64,000 bases of DNA. Origin: Blasia pusilla (Eukaryota; Marchantiophyta; Marchantiopsida; Blasiales). The translations under genes and the position numbers were made by a program. Positions 50,717 through 63,196 of the stretch are shown in pieces. Where the stretch lies: NCBI GenBank assembly GCA_050084515.1, contig CM114275.1, positions 24,118,001-24,182,000 on the forward strand, given 5' to 3'. The notes under the pieces were generated by a model, which worked only from the letters and a program-made list of their open reading frames with translations, was not told where the DNA came from and did not search any database. How positions within the stretch are numbered: the stretch's first letter is position 1; the number at the start of each line of letters is the position of its first letter.

Positions 50717-52842
50717 CTCTTTATTAGTTAGCAAAGAGGATTAGATGTGAAGTTCTACCAAAGGTTTAAAGAGGCATGAGTCCAGATAATTTCTTATAAG
50801 AATATCTCTAAATTATCTCAACCTATTGTACTCTCGAATGCATAGATTCCGGAAGAGCGCACACGAATGTTTTTGAGAATTAAGGAGGAGTGTATGTTGT
50901 GCTAAAAAGAAAGAATTGGATCAATCTCAATTGCACAATACGTTACAAGTTTTGAGAGAACTAAAATTGAAAAGAAACTACTCAAGAGTGTCCCCGTCTT
51001 GGACAATTTCCACACATGCTACCTCCAATTCTTTATATATACATAATAAAACGATGCATTTCATATGTACGACCCTCTTTCGGGGGTAGTGAGAAATCTT
51101 CATGACTTCTACACTTCCCAAAAAGCACCAGCATCGATTTGGATCATCCTATTAGGGCCACTCAATGTCCCTTCTAAGCAATTCATAACCGAAATGGGCC
51201 TCAAAAGATATCCCATGGTGGAAAATGTTTAAGTATGAGAGAATTTGTCTTCTTCCATGAATTTTTTTTATAGTATTTTATCCAATAAATCTTTATTATT
51301 AATAATGTTAAATTATAAAACCCTCCTCCTAATGTTGATACTTGATTGGGGGCTCAAACTTACAATTGTCTATTTAATTTAATTGAGAAGGAGAGAATTA
51401 TGCTGAAGGATTATCAAGTTAAGAGGATAAAAATCAAAAGGTGAAAAGCCAATTTCCCTTTCCCTCTTTCCGATCTACATTATTATCGCAATCCTTTATG
51501 AACAATTTGAACATAATAGTAGGATAATAAGACAAAAATGATAACAAGGTTGTAAAATTTCCCCTGAATTCCCATTTTGTAAGAAACAAAATGAATTAGA
51601 TGGAACAAAAATTTTACTTATTTTATTAAGAATAGTTGAGAATTAATGAGTGTTATTATGATAAAAGGAGTAAGTATTACTAAAATTTTATGGAAGGATA
51701 ATTTAATTTTAGTTCGAGGAACAAATTATTTTAAAAATAAAATATTAATATTATTTAAATATTAAAAAAGAAAAATTAATTTGGAAATAAACTAGTTTTT
51801 TAATTCTGAGAAAATAATTTTCGAATGCATGCTTGATAGTTTCTCGTATTTGTTATAACATATTAATAAATCTAAAATTTTTATTATTTGGAAAATGTCT
51901 CATTGATTTGAAAAGATTCTTTTACTTCTAATAAATCATATTATAAAACAAGTTAGCTCACTTTGAAAACTAATGACTTAATGACATCTATCATATTTCT
52001 CCAGAAACCAGTTCTTGAAGTTTTTTAAATAATTTAGAATTATATTAAGCAGAAAACTTGAATAGTAAGGTTTTAATCATCATGATATTTCTTTATATTT
52101 AAAATAGTAAAAGTAATTTTCTCCATGTAAACTTCCAGAGTGTCTTTCATTTTTATCATTTGAAAATTTAAAGTTATTTTTTAAAGTTTGATGACAAGAA
52201 AATTATGACAAAATTTAATATATCGTTTAGTTTTGAGGGAAATTAATTTTCCTTTTTGAGAAAAATTGAAAAGATAATAGGGTACTAATGTTAAGAGAAT
52301 TATTCTTGAAAATAATTGAAAACATGTTATTTCTATATCATTTTTAATTTTAAAATTAGATTTGGAGAAAAATTCCCAAATTTTCTCCAAATCTAATTTA
52401 AAATCTAATTTTTTTTGGAAAAAATTCCCAAATTTTTTAATTCATTTGAAAATGGGTTTGGAAAAGGAATAAATTATTTTTTCCACATTAATAGAGGAGG
52501 ATATAGGCCAGTTAGCCAAGTAAGATGAAAAGAAATTCGATCTTTTCCCTTTTTTTCAAAGTTTTTAAGATTAGACCTTATCCACTAATCATCAACCATA
52601 TGCGAATGTTTTCATTCCTAGTAATTAATAAAAAAAAGTCTTTGGATGAATCATCTTCATTTGGAAAACCCTTCAACCATGGCAACTAGGAGTTTTTTTT
52701 AACTATTACAACTTTGGGAATCCAAGTTGTAACAGTAGACTTGTACACTAGTAATATGACACGATTGACTGGAGTACAACAAACATTAAAAAATGGAGGC
52801 AAAGGGAGATGAGGAATCCGCAACAGTGAAGCTCGTGTTCTC
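50717..52842. other. Very AT-rich intergenic DNA, no gene seen
   Basis: No ORF of note. It includes a perfect 19-bp-stem hairpin at 52353-52399. Confidence 0.5.
52353..52399. repeat. 19-bp perfect inverted repeat
   Basis: AAATTAGATTTGGAGAAAA and its exact reverse complement, separated by 9 nt. It lies in non-coding AT-rich DNA; it could be a MITE relic or chance folding. Confidence 0.7.
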
Positions 52843-53711
52843 GTGAGAGGAAGGGGTCACCTAAAATGGATTCCTACCAGTTCCAATCCACCAAAATCTA
52901 ACAGAGCAGAGATGAAGCGAACATGTTACCAGCGTTCAGGAAATGACGATGCGCACGACTTCCAACGAAGAAACCAGGTATCGGTCGATTTCGCAACGAT
53001 GGAAGTAGGTCGTGGCGATTCAGAGACAGCATCACGTGCTGTCGACCCACGCGAAGTCGTTGGAAAGCAAGGCATTGAGGACGGAACTCCGATCCGAGAG
53101 GATGCTAATCCCAACATTAAAACAATCGCCTTACACGGTAATAGAGACGGACGCCGCAAATCGAAAGCCGCAGAGCCACACATAGCGCGAATTTGCCATC
53201 TACTGTCACAGGAAACTCATCTCCGGAAGGAAGTTGTGTTGCACCTTTTGAAGTTCCAGATACGATCTGAAGAAATCGGGCGTGTAGCTATGGCGGACGA
53301 CGACGCAATCAGACATCCGAGTCCAGTAGTTGCAAAAAGCCTCCTCGAGCCGACCGAAACGGAAACTCTGGAATTGGCGCGTGGAGATGTTGGCCTCGAG
53401 CTGCAGGTAGCACCATGAACGTACGCCTTCGATTCCACTTCTTGAGCACGAAGAATGTACGCCTTCGATTCCACTTCTTCAGCACGAAGAACGTACAACT
53501 TCGACTCCTCTTGTTGGTGAAAGCGGAAGACCTACTTGAACCGCAAGATGGACAACATCAGCCTCGACTTTATGAGGGGAATCGCTTCCCTCGCCTCGAA
53601 ACGCGAGAGGAATCCTCAGCAGTCTCAGCCTCGAAACGTGGCCAACGGAGGATACCTTTACTTTACGAGCGAGGGATTCCGCTCAAAAACAAGAAAAGAA
53701 ACAGAAAATAA
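52843..53711 (+). other. GC-richer island with two unassigned ORFs
   Basis: Between AT-rich flanks, this stretch has an open frame of 191 residues (52843-53418, strongly charged, no domain recognised) and a second of 98 residues (53415-53711). The second contains a 36-bp tandem repeat (53419-53454, 53455-53490 and a partial third) read as VRLRFHFLSTKN. The compositional break suggests inserted DNA, perhaps an LTR-element internal or LTR segment. I cannot name it. Confidence 0.35.
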
Positions 53712-53719
53712 TTAAAGAA

Positions 53720-54569
53720 TTCGAAAATACAATGACAAGTGGATTGGAACAGTTTTTCCAATTTTTAATTCTAAGACTAGTTAGATATCATTTAAAATCA
53801 GTTTCGAGTGATCCTATTATTCAAAAAGTGGATAGTTTTACCGATAGAAACTGCCAAGTATCAAAACGAGAGATGCTTCTTGAATGTCCTTACTGCGTGG
53901 CGTGGATATTCGGATAGGGGGGCATTCAAGTAACATTCAAAGTTAAGGACCAGGAACCGGGCGTTTAGGGACCGTCGAGTGGACCGTGGAATGCACGGTC
54001 CCCTCACGGGTCCTAACTAGTAACAATTTAACATCAGCGTAAGTCATATGCGCTAAGTTAAATGACTAATATTGAATCAACTTCCAAATTTGGTTTGTGA
54101 CATTTCAAATTAAGATGGAGTTGTCTTGTTAGCCGAGAGGATCGGGTGTAAAGAGGAGAAGAATTGAGTGTGTAGATTCATTCAGGTTTTCATTGGAGAT
54201 AAATAATGCATCCTTACAATGTACCAAACTCAAAAGTAATCTATTTAGCAAAAATAAGATATCATAAAATAGTATAACATAATGAAAAAAAAATTGAGGA
54301 AAAAATGGCAAATGGATTGAAAGAGTTCTAAATAAGAAAAATACCCGTGCTATGCACATGAATAGAGTAATTAATTGTTAACTTATCTTAAGTATTTTCT
54401 CTGACATATCTAAAAAATATTTGATTTTATATTATTGAAAGAGGATGGGATTTAAAAGGACATGTGTTAACATATGTCTTTTAAGGTCCATCTATTTGTG
54501 ACACATGTCTTCATAATAAAAAATTTTTGTTAATGGGTATCATTTAAAGATAATTCAATGAAGGGAAAA
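53720..54569. other. AT-rich intergenic DNA, no gene seen
   Basis: Nothing coding recognised. At about 53955-54015 there is the motif shared with 37646-37702. Confidence 0.45.
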
Positions 54570-56796
54570 AAAGTGTTGATTTAAGGATGTATGGTATATA
54601 TTTACCATTTTTAGAATAATCTAGATTTTTTTCCTCTTAAGAAATATTTCCAAACTTATAAAAGGCAAGAGACATCTTATCATTTTAGGATTAAATTCAT
54701 ATTTATAGGATATTCTTTCCATTATGCGTACCTTCCTTTCTTTTAATAAGATCACTAAATGTATTATCTACATACAACCACATGTAACTTGATGACTTGA
54801 TATATTGCCTAGCTTCTAACAAAATGAAACATGGCATTTTAATTTATTTTTAAAATAATTTCAATATCTATTTATTGATTTTTAAAGAATACATGGTAAT
54901 TCATTTTTACCAAACCAACCTCCCTTCAATTCAAACTTGTTTATACAATAATTCAATGTAACAAAAAAATATGATAAAGTACAAGATAAGTTAAAAAAAT
55001 CCCTCTCCTATGGCAAATGTTTGAGCAATGTAAGAAAAATTAAGGTCAACTTGTCCCCAAAACTAAACCTCCTTTTTTCCAAAAAAATATTGTATCATAC
55101 AACTAATCATAAAATTATTTTCCTCATTTGGATAAACAACAGTCTTTTGGAATTAAAATGAAGAAGATAAGATTTTAATTGTATTTTTATTTCAAAATTC
55201 AAATATAATGGGGACTAGACTTTTAAATTTTTAAAAGAGTAAAAAATTTGACTCTTCTAAAAACACCAAGGCAAAAAAGTATAAGCGGCGAGAATCTTTC
55301 CGATGTTAAATAAGACTAGTCTATAATATTTAAAAGTCATGAGATAGGGCTCAATGTCGCAAGGGAAGAAGGATCATATCAATGAAATGATTTCCTTGTT
55401 TTATCCATCTTATAGACATTTCTTAAAATACTATCTCTGAGTGTAATATGAGTCAAGATAGGCTCATAAACTTGCTTCTATTTTTTTTTCTTGGGGATAT
55501 AAGAATGACTCCTAGGACTAAGATGGTCATGAGTTGATTCTTGAAAGGTTGAGTAGCACAAGAGTCACAAGTAGTCAAGATGAACAAAGGTACTATTTTT
55601 TCTTATGCAAAGACACCAAATGATGGGAATCAAAATTGTAGTGTCAAGACACATAATTTTGATTCCCAGTCATTTGGTGTTTTGCATAAGAAAAAATAGA
55701 AGCAAGTTTACAATTTTGTAAACTTGTTCATCTTGATCCACCATGACTCTTGTGCCTCAACCTTTCTAAGAAAATCAACTCAAGTTTCAATTTTGTTCCA
55801 TCTTAGAGATAGTATTTTAAGAAATGAAAGTAAATGTGAATAAAAGAAGGAAATCATTTCATTGATATGTGTTATTTGACTCATATTACAGGGGAGAAGT
55901 ATGTATTTCCCTAAGTCTATAAGATGGATCTAAGGGTTACTTTTCCTTATTGATCCTTTTATTGAGGAGTGGAATTATTTAGAAGAGTGAAATTTTATTA
56001 CTCTTTTAAAAATTTAAAAGTGGCAATTATATTTGAATTTTGAAATAAAAATACAATTAAAAATTCATTTGTGTTACCTAGTCTAGGTTTTGCCTTGGTG
56101 TTTCTCACAAGGTCATTATTTTTTGACTCTTATGATCATATGTTGTATGTCTAGTGGAAATATTTGGGGGAGGGAAAGTGGTATTAGTATAATGCTAGAG
56201 AGATCTTATCTTCTTCATTTTAATTCCAAAAGATTGTTGTTTATCCAAAAAGAAAATATTTTAAAAATGATAATGTTGATGATAGCAATATTTTTTTTCT
56301 AAAAAATAATTTAGTTTTGGGACAAGTTGACCTTAATTTTTCTTACATTGCTCAAACATTTGCCATAGGAGAGGGATTTTTTTAACTTATCTTGTATTTT
56401 ATCATATTTTGTTGTTACATTGAATTATTGTATAACCAAGTTTGAATTGAAGGGAGGTTGGCTGCTTGCGATTACCATGTCAGAAAAGTTACTTCAAATA
56501 GAATTGAAATTATGATAAAAAAGAAATAGGAAATGCCATGTTTCATTTTGTGGCTAGGCAATATATCAAGTCATCAAGTTACATGTGGTTGTATGTAGAT
56601 AATACATTTAGTGATCTTATTAAAAGAAAGGAAGGTACGCATAATGGAAAGAATATCCTATAAATATGAATTTAATCCTAAAATGATAAGATGTCTCTTG
56701 CCTTTTATAAGTTTGGAAATATTTCTTAAGAGGAAAAAAATCTAGATTATTCTAAAAATGGTAAATATATACCATACATCCTTAAATCAACACTTT
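54570..56796. mobile_element. 2.2-kb foldback (long inverted repeat) element
   Basis: Two arms of about 1.08 and 1.15 kb are reverse complements of one another from AAAGTGTTGATTTAAGG at the left edge to CCTTAAATCAACACTTT at the right, meeting near 55647 with almost no spacer (GTGTC AA GACAC). Landmarks at matching distances include AGACATCTTATCATTTTAGG, ACATGTAACTTGATGACTTG, CCAACCTCCCTTCAATTCAA and CCAAATGATGGGAATCAAAA. Small indels distinguish the arms. There is no ORF. This fits a foldback or long-TIR non-autonomous DNA transposon. No target duplication is obvious. Confidence 0.9.
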
Positions 56797-57369
56797 ACTT
56801 TCTTACAATAATTTAACAACTCGCATGTTCTCCTTGAAAAGAGATTCACTTATTTTACAAGACACTTTCCTTACATAGTAATTCCCGTTTGTGACATAGA
56901 TATGCAAGGAGGAATCACATGGGTCATTATGTGGTTAGATATGAATGAAATACATACTAGTTAGTGGCCAACTTTGTGTGGTATACTGATTTAACGAAAA
57001 AAACAACTAAGAACGCAATATGATTGATCAAACATTTACTCAATCGCCCCCTACGGCGAATGCGCACCTCGACCAAGTCCAAACTTTTTGAGTAACCCCT
57101 TGGACCCAACCAGATCTTATAAGAACGTTGTACTAGAACATGCCTTCTCCTGGGAGAAGTAGCCGGTGCGGGGGCGATCAAGATGTGGCAATTCAAAGTG
57201 GGGGCGATTGAGGTGCGCGTTCGTCGGAGGGGGGCGATTGAGTCGATGTTTGTCTGATTTATTGAGTTTGACACGTGGAGTTTCGATTATTGACTCTGTG
57301 GAGTGGCGTGGCGTGGCGTGTCGTCGCGTGACGGACGAAAGGCGATGATTATAAGTTCAAGTCGTGTGA
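56797..57369. other. Intergenic/promoter-proximal sequence
   Basis: No gene recognised. GC content rises from about 57030, and a run of GTGGC/GTGGCGTG words lies near 57300-57325, just before the probable leader exon. Confidence 0.4.
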
Positions 57370-57651
57370 CAGACTCATGTGTTCCACTTTCGTAGGTCTT
57401 CTCTGCTGCGAGTGCGATTGCGAGTGCGAGACCGCAGGGGAGGAGACGAGACTGCGGACTAGAAATTCAAGGGCGGAGCTTCTCTCACCTCCAAAACCAG
57501 GGATCGACCGAGCGCCAACGGAGTGCAGAAGGTTAAGATTCCCCGCATTTCTGTCACTAGCTCTCTTGCCCGGCGGCGCGATCGCGCACTGGCGCCTACT
57601 CTCCGCATTGTTCCTCCTCTTCCGCGTCACTCCTGCGGACTCTTCCTCCCA

Positions 57652-57688
<37 letters not shown>

Positions 57689-57712
57689 CATTTGTTGTCC
57701 TCGGAGACTCAG
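57370..57712 (+). promoter_or_regulatory. Probable non-coding first exon of the 60.8-kb gene, with (AG)n
   Basis: A GC-rich stretch with an (AG)16 run at 57655-57686 ends in a good donor (GACTCAG|GTAGGT at 57713). Its composition is that of a plant leader exon. The next plus-strand coding exon is at 60780, so it probably belongs to that gene, with the LINE copy C lying in the intron between. The transcription start and the link are inferred. Confidence 0.4.
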
Positions 57713-57828
57713 GTAGGTCCATGAGACTTGGATGATCTCTAGATTTCAAGCTCCTGTGTAAGAATTGAGCAATCCGAACATGATTCTATGAAGAGATCAG
57801 GTATCTGTAGTCTGATGGTAATTACAAT

Positions 57829-60178
57829 TGAGAGAGAGAGAGAGAGAGAGAGGAGAGGGAGAGAGAGAGAGAGTGTGTGTACTTATTAAGTAGTGCCTGT
57901 CGTAGCCTTGCGACCATAGACCCCTTTGGACGGTGCTTGAGACTGGGATGGGTGTAGAGAGAGGAAGAAGTGAAGAAGGTACCATATGAGAGGAGGGAGA
58001 CACTCTCATATAGTGTGAGTGCTGACCAAACAACGTGTTCGTGCGGAGCTTCCAAGTGTCAACCAAGAAACTCTTCACCACACCGTCTACTTTACCTGTT
58101 TGGGATCCCCAATAGACATTACTTACCAGTGCAGCAGCTTTGGGCACTGAATCAAGGCTACTGAATGTGTTGAGCAATTCTGGTGTCACCAGCTTAGCAA
58201 TATCAGCCTCTGCTCTTGCTCTGTGGGTTGTGAATTTTGTGCAGGAAACCAAGTAGTGACTAGAGGTTTCATCCCCATCGTCACACAAGGCGCAAGAGTT
58301 TAGTTGTGTTCCCATCCTGCTTTTCTTATGGTTCAAGGGGATTGCCCCTGTCCTAAACTTGAACTTCAGCCGGGTTCCCAAGCAAGGGGTTCCGTGCAAA
58401 TAGTTCTTCAGTTCTGCCTTTTCAGGATATACCATCAAGAGAGAAGTCAGACGTTTTCATGACTTCCTCCGTGCTGTTCTGCTGTGAGCGTTTGCCCAGT
58501 GCTTTGGGGGTCATGGTATCCACAAATGCTTTCTCATCTTGCTCCCACAGTTCAGGCCCTGCTGGGAGCTTGGTTGCTTGCACAATCTCTTGAACCCTTT
58601 TCGTCTAAGGTTTGGCCTGTTTTATGGCTCCTCTTTAAGATAGCGATGGGAGTCAATTGTCTAACTGCCTCCACCATTTCAACTTGGCGATGTCACGTCT
58701 ATCCTCCAAGGGTTCCACTCCAAGTTCTGATCCCTGATGTCACACCAACCCTGGCAGTTCGTGAGGAAGCTGACATCATACCCCGAAACGCCTTCAGCTG
58801 CACAGCTTTAAGCCTGTCCCTTTCTTTGGTGTTGGCATCCCACACTGCTGCGCCATATTCCAGCGAGGCACAAATGGTATGCAAAATGACAGAACGCTTT
58901 ACTTCTGACGTGACGTCCTGGTAGTGTAGGAATCTTGACAGACCGTTCACCTTCTTGTGGCCTTTCTAAGTATTCTTCTTAATGTGGGCATCCCACATGC
59001 AGTCTTCTGAGCATTCTATGCCCAGGTAGGTGTACATGGGCTCAAGGGAGATCTCTTTGTCCTCCTCCTTGCCATTGAAGATCATCACACCGCACTTCAG
59101 TTTATTTTCCTCCATGCCCCACATGTCACACCAGATTCTGGTCAGGGAGATCATCTCTTGGAGTTTCTCTCCTGTTTCCTCTATGCCACCAAAGTCATCA
59201 GCAAACATGAGGGCAACAACAGAGCTGTTGCCCACCGGGATGCCTAGTCCACTATCCTCCATTTCCTCCATTTCCTCCAATAGGGAATTCATGAAAATGT
59301 TGAAGAGGGTGGGGGAGAGTGGGCATCATTGGGCCACTACTTGCTTGATGTCAAATGTCCCACTCTTCTGGCCATTTACCAGAACTCTATTCATTGTGTT
59401 CTGGTACATCTCCTCCACCACCCTCCACACCTTTCCTCTGAGCCTCTCCTTCCACAAGCTATAAGATTGCCTGTCACGCCATACAGTGTCAGATGCCTTC
59501 TTGAGGTCCTAGAAGATGCAATGGGTGGGTTTCCCCTCTTTTTTCTACCCTGGATAATCTGACTGAAGGTGAAGATGTGATCCACGCATCGTCGGGCTTG
59601 CCGGAAACCAGCCTGGCCTTCCTTGATGACAGAATTCTCCTCTAGGTACACAGAGATCCTATTGTTAAGTATATGGCAGAGGAGCTTCCCGACTACACTC
59701 AGCAATGTAATACCCCTGTAGTTTCCAGGGTCTTCTTGCTCACCCTTCTTGAAGAGGTTCACGATGATTCCCACCGACCACCTTTTTGGAATGACTTCAG
59801 CCCGCCAGACCAGGTTGAGGAGACTCACCAGAGAACGAGCCATAGCAGCGTTGCCATACTTCAATAGCTCATTCAAAAGCTCATCACCACCGCCTGCTTT
59901 GTGGTTCATAAGTTCTTTGATCACTGCTCCCACTTCAGCCAGGAAGAACCAATGGTTATATGGGTTGGCCAGCTCAACCTCATCATCTACCTTCTCCCAT
60001 TGTATCTTAACAAAATCCTCCACCACCTTCTCAGAGTTCTGCTCTTCAAGGGATGTCTGAGGGGACATCCTGCCTAACTCCTTGTAATGGTATTCCAACA
60101 CGGGTTGGATCTGTTTAGCAGTGGTCGCCATCCCACCGTCTTTTCTCTTCAGGGCCTTTACGTCATTTTTGTCCCTGA
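57829..60178 (-). mobile_element. LINE copy C, 5'-truncated, antisense in a probable leader intron
   Basis: Same family as copy A on the minus strand. It starts at the position of copy A around 47297 (AGGGACAAAAA) and runs to the 3' terminus and a CT/GA tract (57830-57872). Recognisable parts: RT blocks GNYRGITLLSVVGKLLC, ALMFADDFGG, FLHYQDVTSEVK, and the knuckle CALCDDGDETSSHYLVSC. It is broken into several frames. CAATT occurs at both ends (before the 5' break and after the CT tract), a possible short target duplication. Confidence 0.88.
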
Positions 60179-60401
60179 ATTGCTGCCGTGTGATCACAAT
60201 CGAGGGACAGTTTTTATGGAGAAGTACGAACCTGAGATTGAGTGGCTATGGGCTACTGACCTATGGACAGTCGAAAGTCTAATCTTCTAATTTTCCTTTT
60301 GCATGCATTTTCATTCCAGATCGCCAACAACAGTGCTTTGGGACAGCGCAACAGGAAGTTTGTAAGCTGTGCAGCCAAGAACGAACGGCCAGGGAGAGAC
60401 T

Positions 60402-60452
60402 GTACTAGTTTAGTAGTGACTGTCATAGCTTTGCTACCATAAAACCCCCCCC
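60402..60452 (-). mobile_element. Relic of another LINE 3' end
   Basis: About 50 bp (GTACTAGTTTAGTAGTGACT and GCTACCATA) match the 3' end of copies A and C. On the plus strand they are preceded by a GAGAGAC remnant where the others have the AG tract. It is in the same orientation as copy C and lies 220 bp beyond its 5' break. Confidence 0.5.
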
Positions 60453-60779
60453 AGAGACAATCAGGTTTGGGAATATATACAACGGAAGGTATGAACCCTT
60501 CCTCTCCCTGGAGATTGCATGTGGTAATTGTAGTTTTGCCAACTAATTGCAACAAGCCGTGTTTCTTTAGAGAATGATAGGTGTGAAAAAATTGATGTTG
60601 GTTTTTTCTCCAATTCCTTAACCTTGTCGTAAGAAAGAGCACAGCGAAGGTGGAAGGATGAATCATCAGAAACTCCCAGAATTTGTCCTCATATAAACTC
60701 AGGAGGCTGGTCCACCACTTAATTTCACACTATGAATGGTGGCAGGGCAGTGCAGAATTTTGTTGAAAACTTACAAACC

Positions 60780-63196
60780 ATGGCAACATTCAGCATGTTG
60801 GCGAGTGATGATTACTGTGGAAATCAAGGGATTGGACAGGCAATAGAGAAATGTCCTTTCCTTCGGAATATTGCGAAGCCTACTATTTTCACATTCAACA
60901 CAAATATCTCCGCAGCGGTAAGAATCCTTTCCTGTTTGTTCAACTGTAGTGACTCTCTCAATAGCCATATAATTGTAATTTGGGTGGGTTCTTTGGAAAC
61001 ATATAGTCACACTATGCCTGTGCTCCATGTTGTGCTACATTAGGTGGTAGATGGATGCCCCAAAATGGATGGCTTTGTGATGTTGATTTCATGATATGGT
61101 GTTGATGGAGTTCAATGAGAGGTGATTGAGTAAGCTGTTGTAAGAGGTTCCTTCCCTGTAGCATAAGTTAGGTGTGTCACATTTAATGTGAAGTAGGAGG
61201 GTGTGGCCTCATTGAGTAAAGTGGCACCTTCTCTTCATCTGCCTTTATATCCCCTAGGCTCTCTCGCACTCTTGACTACACATTAGAATTGTCAAGTCTT
61301 TAGTCATCTCTTGTGCTTAGCGTAACCCTCCTATTTTTTTCAATCACATCCGCAATAGTTTGTATGAGTCTTTTTTTGGGGTGACTCGGATATCCTTTCC
61401 ACACCTCGTGATTTTTCTGCTCACTGGGTCGTCGTGCCTGCTTCTTCAGCCCAAAGGAACTAGAGGACCAATATTTGAGGATGGACCCCACTTTGAGACA
61501 ATGTTCAGACTGTTTCATGGGCGCGATGGAGTTGTACCTCTGCCGGAAAGGCAATCATTTGGCCTTGAAACTTTTGATACTCCTCCAATGAGCACACACT
61601 TCAACCCGTTGGCTGCAGCTGCGGCATCTATCAGTATGTCATTTGGTAGTGGAGCTGGACCTTTCGGATTTGATGCATTCATGGCAAATAACTTCAAAAA
61701 TTCAGTTGGAAGGAAGCAGAAGCCCAAGAAGGAGTCCAAGTCTGAACCACCTTCTAATGTACGCCAACTTGGAACCCACTATTATCTCCTTGGCCTTTGA
61801 CATATTTACGTGCAAAAGTCGTGCTGTGTCTATTGTTGTCATTCTGAATAATTCGTATTGTTTTTGCCCTGATTCGGTATGATCTAATGCAGGGACAATC
61901 GCACGAAGCAGGTAGTGAATGGCTAACAACTGGTAATTGCCCTATTGCAAAATCCTACCGTGCTATAGGTGGAGTTCTTCCTCTAATGGCGAAGGCCCTG
62001 AAGCTGCCAGCTAATATGAAGTACAAGTGCCCTCCAGCAATCATTTTTGCAAGAAAAGCGTTGGCTGGGACTGCTGCTGTCAAGACATTACGACCACAAG
62101 CACTACCTACAAAGGTTTTGGCCATTGGTTGCCTCGGGATGATGCTGAACATACCCCTAGGCATGTATAGAGAACACACAGTCAAGTTCTCCCCGCAATG
62201 GATTCTTGCAGTTCATGCTACTGTACCATTTATTGCAATGCTAAGGAAAGCGGTGGTCATGCCAAAGTATGCCATGGCTTTCACAATTGGATCTGCTATT
62301 CTTGGACAAGCTATCGGAGCTCGGGCTGAGAGGGCCCGGTTGCTAGCAAATAAAACAAGTGATGCCAATGCCAATCAAAGCTGTGATTATGAAGTTCTTG
62401 CGGCTTCTACACCGCCACTGGGAATCCATGCATCACCACCAGCAGTGACTGTATGTTAAGTCAGCAACAGCTGGGAGCTGTGGGGCTACGGAATGTGCTA
62501 CCAACCCTCCCTCACATTTTCCCTGAAATCGTTGGATGTTGGGTCTTATGTGTAGTTTAGATCCAATATGCACAGATCGTCTTTTGTATCTTGCTCCGTT
62601 TGTGTCACCATGATCATTGATGAGATTTTCTGTTTCAAATGCTAGTGATTGTGGGATGGATCTGGAACATCGATCAGTTATCGGCTCCTAAGGGGTCAGG
62701 GCACCAAATAATGACTTTCTCCGAAGATAATAAAATGATCTCAAAGTTATGGAGCAATGCATTATCTCCTTGCTTGTCTTTATGGTTAATGGCATCTGAC
62801 CCACAGATAGAGAACAAACCTGTGGACATTTCAATGGCTTGATTTTTCTCTAATTCTTTTCAGAGTCCATGTTGTGAAGTTGTGAACTCCCGGTTGTCCA
62901 ATCCCCGTTTACGCGGGGCTCGTGTCTTACGGGCACTGCCGAAGCTCTCTTCAGCAGACGAAGTCTCAGTAAGGGAACTAATCAATAGGAGTCAGTTGAA
63001 AGCTTCGACTTGCACAGCCGAGTCCCGGACAGCCTCTGCATTCCCTGCTAGCTTCACATTGAAATCTTTTACGTCTCGCATGAGATCCAAAATTCGTGCG
63101 CTTTGCCTCTGGTTAGGTCACATCTACTCGTCTCTGTGCGTCGAGGGTTATGAAGCTTCTTCGCAGACAACGCCGTCATCTCAACAGAGACAATAG
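60780..63196 (+). CDS. Conserved plant protein of unknown function, hydrophobic C-terminal half
   Basis: Coding exons 60780-60917, 61450-61758, 61893-62450 and 62864-63196, all joined in phase 0, give 445 residues. An in-frame ATG at 60732 would add 16 residues. Exon 1 holds CPFLRNIAKPTIFTFNTN. Exon 2 holds GPIFEDGPHFETMFRLFHG and DGVVPLPER, then FNPLAAAAASISMS and GPFGFDAFM, then a Lys-rich stretch. Exon 3 holds GNCPIAKSYRAIGGVLPLMA and three hydrophobic segments (about LAIGCLGMMLNIPLG, ILAVHATVPFIAML and MAFTIGSAILGQAIG), likely membrane-associated. I recall this blueprint from uncharacterised plant proteins. Exon 4 depends on a GTATGT donor at 62451; if unspliced, translation ends at 62459 with VTVC (337 residues). 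Confidence 0.75.
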
